Source: UBA3537 sp965658025
GTDB taxonomy: Bacteria > Bacteroidota > Bacteroidia > Flavobacteriales > Flavobacteriaceae
Reading direction: 5' to 3'
Length of the DNA stretch: 64,000 bases
Assembly: GCA_965658025.1 (NCBI GenBank)
Contig: CBFHQL010000007.1
Span: forward strand, 1 to 64,000
In this document: in pieces, positions 8,448 through 17,370 of the stretch
How positions within the stretch are numbered: position 1 is the stretch's first letter
Layout: every line of letters starts with the position of its first letter
Program-made: the position numbers and the translations under genes
Notes under the pieces: generated by a model
Told to the model about the DNA's origin: nothing
The model's database searches: none
Seen by the model: the letters and a program-made list of their open reading frames with translations, nothing else

Positions 8448-10055
8448 GTTAAAGTCTTTTTCGATGGGTGCATGGTTAGCCGCTTCAATGCCCATACTGA
8501 TCCATGTACGTGTTTCCAATGGATTGATGACACCGTCAGTCCAAAGTCGAGCAGCGGCATAGTAGGGAGATACTTGTTCGTCGTATTTTTCCTTGATGCT
8601 GGAAAGCAATTCGGCTTCTTGTTGTTCCGTAATTTTCTTTCCTTGTTTTTTAAGCGCCGCAGTTTCTATTTGTAAAAGCACTTTAGAAGCGCTATTTCCA
8701 CTCATTACGGCCAATTCGGCACTTGGCCATGCGGCTATCAATCGAGGGTCATAGGCCTTGCCACACATGGCATAATTCCCTGCTCCGTAGCTATTCCCCA
8801 TGATGATGGTAAATTTTGGCACCACGCTATTGCTTACGGCATTTACCATTTTTGCGCCATCTTTGATGATGCCACTATGTTCGCTTTTGCTGCCGACCAT
8901 AAATCCAGTAACATCTTGTAAAAACACCAAAGGAATTTTTTTCTGATTACAATTGGCAATAAATCGAGTCGCTTTGTCGGCGCTGTCGTTATAAATTACC
9001 CCACCAAATTGCATTTCTCCTTTTTTGGTTTTGACCAACTTACGTTGATTTGCTACAATACCAACGGCCCAACCATCAATACGCGCATAACAGGTAATGA
9101 TGGTTTTTCCATAACCCGCTTTGTATTCTTCGTATTCTGAATTATCTACTAATCGTTTGATGACTTCGTAGGTGTCATATTGATCGGCACGCGAGCGCGG
9201 TAGGATTCCAAAAAGATCTTCAGGATTTTCTTTGGGTTGCACGGCTTTTGTCCGGTTGAATCCAGCATGTTCTGCATCTCCAATTTTATCTATAATGGAT
9301 TTAATTTTATCCAGTGCATCTTTATCATTTTTGGCTTTATAATCTGTTACACCACTGATTTCGCAATGGGTAGTAGCACCGCCAAGGGTTTCATTGTCGA
9401 TACTTTCGCCAATGGCGGCTTTAACCAGATAGCTTCCTGCCAAAAAAATACTGGCTGTTTTATCCACAATAATAGCTTCGTCACTCATAATGGGGAGGTA
9501 TGCTCCACCAGCAACACAACTGCCCATGACCGCCGATATTTGCGTGATGCCCATACTGCTCATGATGGCGTTGTTTCTAAAAATACGCCCAAAGTGTTCT
9601 TTATCAGGAAAAATTTCGTCTTGCATTGGGAGATAGACTCCTGCAGAATCTACAAGATATATGATGGGGAGTTTGTTTTCTATTGCAATTTCTTGTGCAC
9701 GTAAATTCTTTTTGGCTGTGATGGGAAACCAAGCTCCAGCTTTCACAGTTGCATCATTGGCCACCACAATACACAGGCGTTTGGCAATATAGCCCATTTT
9801 TACAATGACACCACCAGAGGGGCAACCCCCATGTTTTGCATACATACCATGTCCTGCAAAAGCACCAATTTCGATGGATTTGGATTTGGGATCCAAAAGA
9901 TAATCAATTCGCTCTCGTGCGGTCATTTTCCCTTTGGCATGTTGTTTTTCAATTTTCGCTTTACCACCGCCTAGTTTTACTTGTATCAACCGTTTTTTTA
10001 GTTCAGAAACAAGTAGTTTGTTCTGGTCTTCGTTTTTATTGAAGTTTAGGTCCAT
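8427..10055 (-). CDS. Acyl-CoA carboxylase beta subunit, methylcrotonoyl-CoA carboxylase-like
   Basis: Carboxyltransferase subunit of a biotin-dependent acyl-CoA carboxylase. The crotonase-like halves are clear: DSAGVYLPMQDEIFPDKEHF and GSCVAGGAYLPIMSDEAIIV in the N half, FLQDVTGFMVGS and MGNSYGAGNYAMCGKAYDP in the C half. The sequence is closest to the methylcrotonoyl-CoA (leucine breakdown) group, but propionyl or geranyl specificity cannot be excluded. The start at 10055 (MDLNFNKN) is preferred to upstream ATGs at 10061 and 10094, because the longer forms add a low-complexity isoleucine-rich stretch. No biotin carboxylase subunit is adjacent. Confidence 0.9.
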   Translation of the reverse strand: MDLNFNKNEDQNKLLVSELKKRLIQVKLGGGKAKIEKQHAKGKMTARERIDYLLDPKSKSIEIGAFAGHGMYAKHGGCPSGGVIVKMGYIAKRLCIVVANDATVKAGAWFPITAKKNLRAQEIAIENKLPIIYLVDSAGVYLPMQDEIFPDKEHFGRIFRNNAIMSSMGITQISAVMGSCVAGGAYLPIMSDEAIIVDKTASIFLAGSYLVKAAIGESIDNETLGGATTHCEISGVTDYKAKNDKDALDKIKSIIDKIGDAEHAGFNRTKAVQPKENPEDLFGILPRSRADQYDTYEVIKRLVDNSEYEEYKAGYGKTIITCYARIDGWAVGIVANQRKLVKTKKGEMQFGGVIYNDSADKATRFIANCNQKKIPLVFLQDVTGFMVGSKSEHSGIIKDGAKMVNAVSNSVVPKFTIIMGNSYGAGNYAMCGKAYDPRLIAAWPSAELAVMSGNSASKVLLQIETAALKKQGKKITEQQEAELLSSIKEKYDEQVSPYYAAARLWTDGVINPLETRTWISMGIEAANHAPIEKDFNLGVIQV

Positions 10056-10072
10056 GTGCATTATCTTTACAA

Positions 10073-10080
10073 CAAAAATA
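10073..10080 (-). promoter_or_regulatory. Housekeeping promoter -7 box for the carboxylase gene
   Basis: TATTTTTG on the minus strand, 17 bases before the preferred start at 10055. It overlaps the coding region of the longer 10094 start, which argues against that start. No clear -33 element. Confidence 0.5.
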
Positions 10081-10151
10081 ATAATAATCTTCACTTAACG
10101 GTTTTTGTTTAACGAAGAATTATAATTCCTTGAAACTAAAGAACACATCTA

Positions 10152-10874
10152 ATGGACATTATTTTTCATCCTGCCTCCTCAAGAGGTTTTGCTGATCATG
10201 GTTGGCTTAAGGCCAACCACTCTTTTAGTTTTGCGCGTTATTTTGACCCAAAAAAAATGAATTTTGGTGCATTACGCGTCCTAAATGATGATCGAATTGC
10301 ACCAAATATGGGCTTTGGAACACATCCCCACGATAATATGGAAATTATTACCATACCTATATCTGGGGTTTTGAAACATAAAGATTCTATGAGCGAGCAA
10401 TGGTTAACAGTAAAGGCAGGAGAGGTTCAAGTTATGTCGGCGGGTACAGGTGTTTTTCATTCTGAAATGAATGCATCTTTAACCGAAGATTTAAGCTTGT
10501 TTCAAATTTGGATTTTACCAAATAAACATGGTGTTTCGCCGCGTTATGATCAACGGCATTTTGAACAGTCGAAATCCGGAATTTTACAAGTATTAGTAGA
10601 GTCAATCGATGATTTTAAGCTTGAAAATAGTTTAAAAATTCATCAAGATGCACAAATATCAAGAATCAACTTGAACACAGATGATGTGTTCAAATATACT
10701 TTAAAGTCCGAGGTACACGGTGTTTATGTTTTACAGATTTACGGTAGTTCAGCCATTTTGAATCAAAAGTTAGGAAAGCGAGATGCTGTTGGTATTTCGA
10801 AAACTTCATCTTTTGAAGTAGTTGCTGAAAATGATGCACAATTGCTTTTTCTTGAGGTGCCTATTTTAGAATAA
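10152..10874 (+). CDS. Pirin family protein (bicupin)
   Basis: A 240-residue bicupin of the pirin/YhhW type. The N-terminal pirin signature is complete: a HPASSRGFADHGWL start, FARYFDP, and the metal-binding GFGTHPHDNMEIIT with later GTGVFHSE. Family members bind iron or another metal; YhhW has quercetinase activity in vitro, but the physiological substrate is unknown. It is divergent from the carboxylase gene and convergent with the fusion lipoprotein gene, so it appears monocistronic, and it ends in the terminator at 10876-10905. Confidence 0.92.
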   Translation: MDIIFHPASSRGFADHGWLKANHSFSFARYFDPKKMNFGALRVLNDDRIAPNMGFGTHPHDNMEIITIPISGVLKHKDSMSEQWLTVKAGEVQVMSAGTGVFHSEMNASLTEDLSLFQIWILPNKHGVSPRYDQRHFEQSKSGILQVLVESIDDFKLENSLKIHQDAQISRINLNTDDVFKYTLKSEVHGVYVLQIYGSSAILNQKLGKRDAVGISKTSSFEVVAENDAQLLFLEVPILE

Positions 10875-10875
10875 A

Positions 10876-10905
10876 AAATCCCAACCATGTAGGTCGGGAT
10901 TTTAT
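10876..10905. terminator. Bidirectional rho-independent terminator
   Basis: AAAATCCCAACC, loop ATGTA, then GGTCGGGATTTT with one mismatch, flanked by A- and T-runs on both sides. It lies between the convergent pirin and fusion-lipoprotein genes. Confidence 0.75.
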
Positions 10906-10923
10906 TAAATCTAATACAGCGAC

Positions 10924-12102
10924 TTAGTCCTCAATAACTTCCATTAGGACAGCTGCTAATTTTCCTGGTTGAGAGAAGTTAGGTGTATGGCTTGATTTTA
11001 GTGAGTACGATTTTTTTACATTGCCCTTGTACATGGCTCTTTGTATCTCAATTGGGATGGCTCTGTCTTCGGTACATTCGACGTAGTATTTCGGGATTTC
11101 ACCAAAATTAGCATCTGTAATTTCCAGTTCATACATGAGTGGTGCTGCGGGTTCTGGAACGATATAGGGTTTTGCACCATCAAATGCTTCTTTGGGGATA
11201 TCGTGCGCAAAAGCATTCTGGATTTCGTCTTCTTTGACTAAGGCATAAGTTTTATCATCCGACAAATAGAAATTTTCTACAGCTTTTGAGCCCTCAACAC
11301 CTTGAACTGCTTTAAAGAACGACCCTCCATTGGGCAATAAAAATGCGGCAACATAGACCAGCTTTTTAACCTTATCTGGATAAAGTTCTGCAACTCGACT
11401 TACTGTAATTCCATTGAAGCTATGTCCAACCAAAATAACAGGTTTGTCTTGCTTTTTGAGAATATTTGAAAGTGTACGTACATAGTCTTTCATAGTAATT
11501 TCGCCTGGTGGTGTTTTGTCGTTTCCATGTCCAGGAAGGTCAGGTGTGAGTACGGTATGTCCATTGTCTTTAAGGCTTTTGGCTACGTTTTCCCATTGCC
11601 ATCCGCCTAACCATGCAGAATGGACCAATACATAAGTTTCTTTTGTGTTCATTTGATTATTGTTTTTTGTGTTATTGAATTGTTCTTTGACTTCAAAATG
11701 GTCTTCTGTAAGCAACCATGTTCCGTCTATTTTTTCCCAAGTTTCATTGGTGATGATTCCTTTTCCAACGTTCATTTCCCAATCGGATGAAATGATGGCT
11801 TTGGTGTCGCTGATGACCTCTACGTTTGTGTTTGAATAAACCAAATCTGAAGCACCAGATTTTACAAATGGTGTCCAAAATTCACTGATGGCTTTTCGTC
11901 CTTTAAACGTTCCAAAAGGTTTGGCGACCATAACAGCATCTTCTGTATAGGCGTTGGCAATTGCTGTGGTGTTTCCAGAGTTAAAATTTGAAATCCAAGA
12001 TTTGCTGGCTTTCATAACTTCGTGTTTTGCTTTGTTTGTTCCGCATCCAACACTAAGCAGTACAAACAAAATGACGATGATTGAATTGATTTTTTGTTTC
12101 AT
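10924..12102 (-). CDS. Lipoprotein fusing an NTF2-like domain to an alpha/beta hydrolase
   Basis: A 392-residue protein. Residues 1-20 form a lipoprotein signal peptide ending in the lipobox LSVGC. Residues 25-140 resemble a SnoaL/DUF4440 NTF2-like domain (NAYTEDAVMVAKPFGTFKG and a closing TWEKIDGTWLLTEDHFEV). After an Asn-rich linker, residues 152-392 are an alpha/beta hydrolase of the EstC/hydroxynitrile-lyase type: HSAWLGGWQW oxyanion region, GHSFNG nucleophile elbow (Ser about 228), and SSHTPNFSQP histidine region. Met151 follows an A-rich stretch resembling a flavobacterial translation start, suggesting a recent fusion of two adjacent genes. It is probably anchored in the envelope; the substrate is unknown. 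Confidence 0.85.
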   Translation of the reverse strand: MKQKINSIIVILFVLLSVGCGTNKAKHEVMKASKSWISNFNSGNTTAIANAYTEDAVMVAKPFGTFKGRKAISEFWTPFVKSGASDLVYSNTNVEVISDTKAIISSDWEMNVGKGIITNETWEKIDGTWLLTEDHFEVKEQFNNTKNNNQMNTKETYVLVHSAWLGGWQWENVAKSLKDNGHTVLTPDLPGHGNDKTPPGEITMKDYVRTLSNILKKQDKPVILVGHSFNGITVSRVAELYPDKVKKLVYVAAFLLPNGGSFFKAVQGVEGSKAVENFYLSDDKTYALVKEDEIQNAFAHDIPKEAFDGAKPYIVPEPAAPLMYELEITDANFGEIPKYYVECTEDRAIPIEIQRAMYKGNVKKSYSLKSSHTPNFSQPGKLAAVLMEVIED

Positions 12103-12142
12103 TTTTTTGTGGTTTTATTTATTATAGATTTGAATTACGTTA

Positions 12143-12150
12143 CAAATGTA
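12143..12150 (-). promoter_or_regulatory. Housekeeping promoter -7 box for the fusion lipoprotein
   Basis: TACATTTG on the minus strand, about 40 bases before the start at 12102. It gives this gene its own promoter, separate from the Crp operon upstream. Confidence 0.5.
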
Positions 12151-12206
12151 GGAGGGATAGAAAGCATAAACCTGTACCTTTTGTTACAACTCCAAAAAAA
12201 AATAAT

Positions 12207-12851
12207 TTAAAGCAACTCTATTTGTTTAAAACTCAGTTTTACAACACCGTTGTGTTCCAGCTGTTTTAGCGTTTTGGAAATGACTTCTCGAGTCGTCCCT
12301 ATTTCTTTGGCCAATTGACTGTGCGAGAGTTTTATAAATGGGGTGTTGTTTTGAATACGAATAGATTTTAAATACTTCATCAAGCGTTGATCTACTTTGT
12401 TGAATGCTAAATTTTTATAGGCGAGAAGAAGGTCTTCATAACTATGAATAAAAGCGTTGGTGGTGAATTTGTTCCATGATTTATATTTAAAACTCCACTC
12501 TGTGGCAAAGCGAACAGGAATTTTGATGAGGGTGGTATCTTCTTCAGTTTTAGCATTGACAACGCTTTTACAGTCTCTAAACGTGGCAGACAGGGACATT
12601 ACGCAGGTCTGTACAGGACGAACATAATAAAGTAAAATTTCTCGGTCTTCATTTTCTTGCCAAACGCGTACTTTTCCAGAGATGACCAGCGCCAACCATT
12701 TGATGTACTTATGTTGTTCCACAATAAATGAATGCTTTGGAACATGCTCTAAAACACCAACGTCTAAAAACTCTTTTTTTAATTCATCCTCAACAATGTT
12801 AAGGGCCTTAAATAGGTAGTCGAATTCTTTATTTATAGTGTCTTTTATCAT
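12207..12851 (-). CDS. Crp/Fnr family transcriptional regulator
   Basis: A 214-residue regulator with an N-terminal cyclic-nucleotide-binding-like beta barrel (residues about 20-115) and a C-terminal HTH_Crp domain (SHSQLAKEIGTTREVISKTL, about residues 172-191). No N-terminal cysteine cluster is present, so it is not an Fe-S Fnr sensor; the ligand is unknown. Its ATG overlaps the stop of the cytochrome c gene by four bases, so it is translated with a c-type and a b-type cytochrome. It may sense a redox or respiratory state and autoregulate, but this is inference. Confidence 0.9.
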   Translation of the reverse strand: MIKDTINKEFDYLFKALNIVEDELKKEFLDVGVLEHVPKHSFIVEQHKYIKWLALVISGKVRVWQENEDREILLYYVRPVQTCVMSLSATFRDCKSVVNAKTEEDTTLIKIPVRFATEWSFKYKSWNKFTTNAFIHSYEDLLLAYKNLAFNKVDQRLMKYLKSIRIQNNTPFIKLSHSQLAKEIGTTREVISKTLKQLEHNGVVKLSFKQIELL

Positions 12852-13396
12852 CTAGGAATAGGTGCTGGAACCAAATTATCTATCGGTTCAAGTGACTTTA
12901 AATAACTAAATATTGCTTGTACTTCATAGTCCGTGAGCGCTTTGTAGCCAATGGTAGGCATAGGAGGGAGTAGTGGTCTTCCGTTTTCTAAGCCCTTAAA
13001 TTTTCCCTCGCGCATGGCTCTTGTAAATTGTTTCAACGTCCAAGTCCCAATCCCCGTTTCATGAGGGGTTAGATTTGCCGCAAACGACGTACCCCAAGGA
13101 CCAATGGCACTTGTTCCACTTACATTAAATAAAATCCACTCGTTTGAATTTAATTTTGGATGATTTGTTTTAGCGTTATCGTCCATTTGATGTCCAGAAA
13201 GTAGACGACTTTCGTCGGGAATGGGACCTAATTTTGTCATTTTTTTTGGCGAATGGCAATCATTACATCCAAAGACGGTTACGAGCCGTTTTCCTTCTTT
13301 AATGAGTTCAGTTTCCGAACAATTTTGGTAATTGTTACTGTTTTTTTTACAGGCGTAAAGCACTAACAATAGCGCTATCAAATATATTTGTTTCAT
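12848..13396 (-). CDS. Lipoprotein c-type cytochrome
   Basis: A 182-residue monohaem cytochrome. The signal peptide ends in a lipobox (LLVLYAC), implying membrane anchoring on the periplasmic side. One CNDCH haem-binding motif lies at about residues 44-48, and a conserved Met in the PPMPTIGY segment is a likely sixth ligand, followed by the C-terminal helix (LTDYEVQAIFSYLKSL). It resembles cytochrome c subunits of periplasmic dehydrogenases rather than terminal oxidases. It lies 44 bases after the b561 gene and overlaps the Crp gene. Confidence 0.88.
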   Translation of the reverse strand: MKQIYLIALLLVLYACKKNSNNYQNCSETELIKEGKRLVTVFGCNDCHSPKKMTKLGPIPDESRLLSGHQMDDNAKTNHPKLNSNEWILFNVSGTSAIGPWGTSFAANLTPHETGIGTWTLKQFTRAMREGKFKGLENGRPLLPPMPTIGYKALTDYEVQAIFSYLKSLEPIDNLVPAPIPR

Positions 13397-13440
13397 AAGT
13401 TGTAGATTTTTGTTTTTAATAGATTTTAGGGAAGTAGAGG

Positions 13441-13971
13441 TTAAACGATTCTTTTGAGTGTGTTTTCTTTAGTAAAAATGTAGTGTTTCAAAACACCTAA
13501 TACATGTAACACCAAAAGAATCATCATGATGAGCGATGTGATGCCATGTACTTTCATTGGGGCAATTTCACTGCGGTTTTTTATAAGTTCAGGAGCACTG
13601 GACTGCAATGCTTCTGCATATCCACCCAAAAGCATGACCGCTATTCCTGAGATGGATAAAACAAAAAGAATAATATAGAACACATTGTGTATCCACACGG
13701 TCAATTTATTATTGAACTTAGACCCTGTTTCTAAATCTGAAGGCCTCTCGTGTTTAAAAAAAGAACGCGTTCGCACTATGGTAAGTACAAAAACAATAAT
13801 GCCAAGAACAGCATGAATCGTTATTAATCCCATCTTTTCTGATGGTTCTAAACGTTCCATGTATTTCCCTAGAGGAAATAGAATTAAGATTAACAAAGCT
13901 GTAAGCCAATGCGTCGCAATGGTTGCTTTGCTGTACTTCTGGGTTAAATCATTTTGAATTGTTTTTTTCAT
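13441..13971 (-). CDS. Cytochrome b561 family membrane protein
   Basis: A 176-residue four-helix membrane protein of the bacterial b561 (YceJ-like) family. Candidate haem ligands are His in ATHWLTALLI (helix 1), TIHAVLG (helix 2), and HGITSL and LHVLG in the last helix. It transfers electrons between the quinone pool and a periplasmic partner; the adjacent cytochrome c is an obvious candidate partner (inference). It is the first gene of the operon and has the ECF-like promoter at 14045-14070. Confidence 0.88.
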   Translation of the reverse strand: MKKTIQNDLTQKYSKATIATHWLTALLILILFPLGKYMERLEPSEKMGLITIHAVLGIIVFVLTIVRTRSFFKHERPSDLETGSKFNNKLTVWIHNVFYIILFVLSISGIAVMLLGGYAEALQSSAPELIKNRSEIAPMKVHGITSLIMMILLVLHVLGVLKHYIFTKENTLKRIV

Positions 13972-14044
13972 GATATGTTGCTTTATGGTTCATTTGTAAT
14001 AACAAGTTAGACTTTTATGTATAAAACTACTTCCTATGTAATAA

Positions 14045-14070
14045 GACACATCTTTTTACAAAAAGTCACA
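14045..14070 (-). promoter_or_regulatory. Putative ECF-sigma promoter for the b561/cytochrome c/Crp operon
   Basis: On the minus strand TGTGACTTTTT (from 14070) is followed after 9 bases by TGTGTC (ending 14045), with an A-tract upstream. The layout matches the sites at 1426 and 19584. The predicted leader is about 65 nt. The rest of the intergenic region (13972-14234) shows only AT-rich sequence. Confidence 0.6.
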
Positions 14071-14234
14071 TTTTTTTTGCACTTTTTTATTTATACCCAA
14101 ACTTAAGAAGTAAATTAATGAGAAAATGCTGTTTTTTTTAATTAAAAATCAGCAACATTAAAAATTCCAGCAGTTCTTAAATCATAAGTTTTAAAATTTC
14201 ACGATATTTGAGTTTCAATTTAGAAAATATAAAA

Positions 14235-14411
14235 ATGAATAAAAATACAGTATTAGCCTGGGCCACATTTATTATGATCTTTGTGGGTTTAGCACTCATC
14301 GGTCTAGGTGCTTTTCGGTACAATGATATTGCAGGTTGGGGCTTTGCAGCCGTAGGGATTGGTTTTTTTGCTATTGCTTGGGTATTTAATGCACTAAAAG
14401 GACGTGTATAA
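14235..14411 (+). CDS. Small two-helix membrane protein, CAL67264-like
   Basis: A 58-residue protein starting MNKNTVLAWATF, with two hydrophobic segments (about residues 6-24 and 33-53). It resembles the small flavobacterial membrane proteins named after CAL67264, by recall. The start at 14235 is chosen over 14208 because the upstream nine residues add a charged, non-hydrophobic lead. Its TAA overlaps the ettA ATG by one base, so the two are translationally coupled. Function unknown. Confidence 0.75.
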   Translation: MNKNTVLAWATFIMIFVGLALIGLGAFRYNDIAGWGFAAVGIGFFAIAWVFNALKGRV

Positions 14412-16102
14412 TGAGTGACGATAAAAAAATAATCTTTTCCATGACGGGGGTTACCAAAACCTTCCAAAGTGCAAATACACCTGTGCTTAAAAACATATAC
14501 CTTAGTTTTTTCTATGGGGCAAAAATTGGTATACTTGGGCTTAATGGTTCTGGAAAATCAACTTTACTCAAAATCATTGCTGGAGTAGACAAAAACTACC
14601 AAGGTGATGTAGTCTTTTCTCAAGATTACTCTGTAGGATATCTTGAACAAGAACCGCAATTGGACGACGAAAAAACGGTTCTTGAAGTCGTAAAAGAAGG
14701 AGTTGCAGAAACCGTTGCAGTTTTAGACGAATACAACAAAATCAACGATATGTTTGGTCTAGAAGAAGTATATTCTGATGCCGACCGTATGGAAAAGCTC
14801 ATGAATCGTCAGGCAGAGTTGCAAGACCAAATTGATGCGTCCAATGCTTGGGAATTGGATACCAAACTCGAAATCGCAATGGATGCTTTGCGTACCCCTG
14901 ATGGCGCTCAAAAAATTGGTGTACTCTCTGGTGGAGAGCGGCGTAGAGTGGCCTTGTGTCGTTTATTGTTACAAGAACCAGATGTCTTGCTTTTGGATGA
15001 ACCTACCAACCATTTGGATGCCGAATCGGTACATTGGTTAGAACAGCATTTGGCACAATACAAAGGCACCGTGATAGCCGTAACGCACGACCGCTATTTC
15101 TTAGACAATGTAGCGGGTTGGATTTTAGAACTTGATCGAGGAGAGGGTATTCCATGGAAAGGGAATTATTCCTCATGGTTAGATCAAAAATCGAAACGCC
15201 TTGCACAAGAGAGCAAAACAGCTTCCAAACGTCAAAAAACATTAGAACGTGAATTGGAATGGGTACGACAAGGTGCAAAAGGGCGTCAAACCAAACAAAA
15301 AGCCCGTTTAAAAAACTACGACAAACTTCTCAATCAAGACCAAAAACAGCTTGACGAGAAGTTAGAAATCTATATTCCTAATGGCCCGCGCTTAGGGACA
15401 AACGTTATCGAAGCTACAGGCGTAAGTAAGGCCTATGGCGAGAAACTACTTTATGATGATTTGAATTTCAATTTACCTCAAGCAGGTATTGTAGGGGTTA
15501 TTGGACCCAATGGCGCTGGAAAAACTACCATTTTCAGAATGATTATGGGTGAGGAAACTGCCGACAAAGGTGCGTTTAAAGTAGGAGAAACTGCCAAAAT
15601 TGCTTATGTCGACCAAAGCCATTCTAACATAGATCCTGAACAATCTATTTGGCAAAATTTTTCCGATAATCAAGAGCTCATCATGATGGGTGGGCGACAA
15701 GTCAATTCGCGTGCCTATTTAAGTCGTTTTAATTTTTCGGGAAGCGAGCAAAACAAAAAAGTCAAGCTGCTTTCTGGTGGCGAGCGCAACCGTTTACACT
15801 TGGCTATGACCCTCAAAGAGGAAGGTAATGTTTTACTTTTGGATGAACCCACTAACGATTTAGATGTCAATACCTTACGTGCACTTGAAGAAGGTTTAGA
15901 AAACTTTGCAGGATGCGCTGTAGTCATCAGTCACGACCGTTGGTTTTTAGATCGAATTTGTACTCATATTTTAGCTTTTGAAGGCAATTCAGAAGTCTAT
16001 TTTTACGAAGGTAGTTTCAGTGAATATGAGGCCAACAAACGCCAACGCTTAGGCGGCGATTTGATGCCAAAGCGCATCAAATATAAGAAGCTTATACGTT
16101 AG
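14411..16102 (+). CDS. ettA: EttA, energy-dependent translational throttle ABC-F ATPase
   Basis: Soluble ABC-F protein that binds the ribosomal E site and gates the first elongation steps according to ATP/ADP. Two ABC cassettes are complete: GLNGSGKST, LSGGERRRVALCR and LLLDEPTNHLD in the first; GPNGAGKTT, LSGGERNRLHLAM and LLLDEPTNDLD in the second. They are separated by a charged linker (residues about 240-320) that includes the P-site tRNA interaction motif region. The 563-residue length and EttA-like C terminus separate it from Uup and YheS. Confidence 0.95.
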   Translation: MSDDKKIIFSMTGVTKTFQSANTPVLKNIYLSFFYGAKIGILGLNGSGKSTLLKIIAGVDKNYQGDVVFSQDYSVGYLEQEPQLDDEKTVLEVVKEGVAETVAVLDEYNKINDMFGLEEVYSDADRMEKLMNRQAELQDQIDASNAWELDTKLEIAMDALRTPDGAQKIGVLSGGERRRVALCRLLLQEPDVLLLDEPTNHLDAESVHWLEQHLAQYKGTVIAVTHDRYFLDNVAGWILELDRGEGIPWKGNYSSWLDQKSKRLAQESKTASKRQKTLERELEWVRQGAKGRQTKQKARLKNYDKLLNQDQKQLDEKLEIYIPNGPRLGTNVIEATGVSKAYGEKLLYDDLNFNLPQAGIVGVIGPNGAGKTTIFRMIMGEETADKGAFKVGETAKIAYVDQSHSNIDPEQSIWQNFSDNQELIMMGGRQVNSRAYLSRFNFSGSEQNKKVKLLSGGERNRLHLAMTLKEEGNVLLLDEPTNDLDVNTLRALEEGLENFAGCAVVISHDRWFLDRICTHILAFEGNSEVYFYEGSFSEYEANKRQRLGGDLMPKRIKYKKLIR

Positions 16103-16108
16103 ATTAAT

Positions 16109-16885
16109 TTATTCTTCAATCGCAGGTTCGGTTTCATCAGGAGTTTCTTTTTTAGATCGCGCTTTTTTGTAAATAGGCAAAAGGTAGGATAGCGTATAGC
16201 TAAATCCAGTACCCACTTTACTACTGTCATACGTACGTCCAAATCCTGGAATAAAAATGTTTTCAAAATTAGGCGGACTTTTTTCTGTTAAACGTGTTTT
16301 AACTTGAACATTAAACCCTAAAAACACATTGTTGAACACTTCAGTCTTGATGCCAAAAATCAATTCGGCCCAAGCTGCTGATAGATCAGAAAATTCTACA
16401 CGTTCGCTATTTTGAAGTTCACCCCAAGTTTGACTGTTGGTGTCATAAATAGTGAAACGCTCGCGCGTTTGACTAAAACTCGAAATGCCCACTCGTAGTC
16501 CACTAGTGATTAAGTTTTCCATGCCTAACCAATTATTGTACAGGTTAAAATCTACTCCAGCTTTAAAATAGCTGCCTTTGGCACTTGTTTCAAGATAGTT
16601 GGTTTTGTTTGCTTTTTCTTCAAAACCAAGCTCTCCAGCCACATACAAGCGCTGTCCTAAGCGATAGTCTGCACTCACTTCAAAACCAGAGTAATCAGTT
16701 TCAAAAGCAGTTCGTCCAAGCCGGCTGAGATCGATACCAAACCGCAATCCGTATTTTTCTTGAAAACCAATGCTGTCGGTTTTGGTTGTAGCCGTTGGTT
16801 GTTCTTCATCCTTTTGTGCAAACAGCGATGAAACGGTCAATAAAAGACAAAGTATACTAATGGAATATTTTGACATGGGTTTCAT
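16109..16885 (-). CDS. DUF6048-like secreted/outer-membrane protein
   Basis: About 258 residues with a signal peptide (SISILCLLLTVSSLFAQ) followed by alternating beta-strand-like segments such as YGLRFGIDLSRLGR and RLYVAGELGFEEKA, suggesting a small beta-barrel. It ends in an acidic tail. It resembles DUF6048 by recall. The start at 16885 (MKPMSK) or 16876 (MSKYS) is more plausible than 16915. It overlaps the end of the DUF6452 gene and is third in the rlmD operon. Function unknown; the tight link suggests the two envelope proteins act together. Confidence 0.75.
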   Translation of the reverse strand: MKPMSKYSISILCLLLTVSSLFAQKDEEQPTATTKTDSIGFQEKYGLRFGIDLSRLGRTAFETDYSGFEVSADYRLGQRLYVAGELGFEEKANKTNYLETSAKGSYFKAGVDFNLYNNWLGMENLITSGLRVGISSFSQTRERFTIYDTNSQTWGELQNSERVEFSDLSAAWAELIFGIKTEVFNNVFLGFNVQVKTRLTEKSPPNFENIFIPGFGRTYDSSKVGTGFSYTLSYLLPIYKKARSKKETPDETEPAIEE

Positions 16886-17363
16886 TTTCGTTAGTAACTT
16901 CTTTATTGATGTCAAATTCGGCGTTAATCATCCAAAGATCTGCATCCGTTTCGATACTAAACCCCTGAATAGAATACACATTTTTGTAGCCGCATGCACG
17001 AGAAACATAGACGGAAGATGTAGTGTATGCAATTGTAATAATATCTGGGTTTCCTACAACAGCATTATCTACCACATCATAATTTTTGTACAATTTGAAT
17101 TGTGTTTGATTTTGAGCACCATTGAGTGGGAGTTCAATTTTTGATCGAGAGGCAACATTTTCTCCATTAATAGGGACATCGTTACCATCTGTATCTAGAC
17201 CTAAAGCGTACAGCCCAGCTACTGTTTTTGGACTGTCTAAAGCGCCGATGTCAAAAAATTCGACCACAAGGCGTGCGGTGGTTTGTGTGTTTTCGCTGCA
17301 AATATCGTCCGGCTCACAAGCTGTGAACACTAAAAGAAAAGAGAGAAGCGCTATTTTTTTCAT
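16857..17363 (-). CDS. DUF6452-like lipoprotein
   Basis: About 168 residues starting MKKIALLSFLLVFTAC, a classic lipoprotein signal with cysteine at position 16. The rest is soluble and strand-rich (TARLVVEFFDIGALDSPKTV). It resembles DUF6452 by recall. The start at 17363 is preferred to 17399 because only the shorter form gives a correctly placed signal peptide. It begins seven bases after rlmD and overlaps the DUF6048-like gene. Function unknown. Confidence 0.78.
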   Translation of the reverse strand: MKKIALLSFLLVFTACEPDDICSENTQTTARLVVEFFDIGALDSPKTVAGLYALGLDTDGNDVPINGENVASRSKIELPLNGAQNQTQFKLYKNYDVVDNAVVGNPDIITIAYTTSSVYVSRACGYKNVYSIQGFSIETDADLWMINAEFDINKEVTNENETHVKIFH

Positions 17364-17370
17364 AAAAAAA

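Noticed and set aside
9237..9704. 155-codon ORF antisense to the carboxylase gene
   Set aside because: Low-complexity translation with no motifs, fully inside a conserved gene on the other strand.
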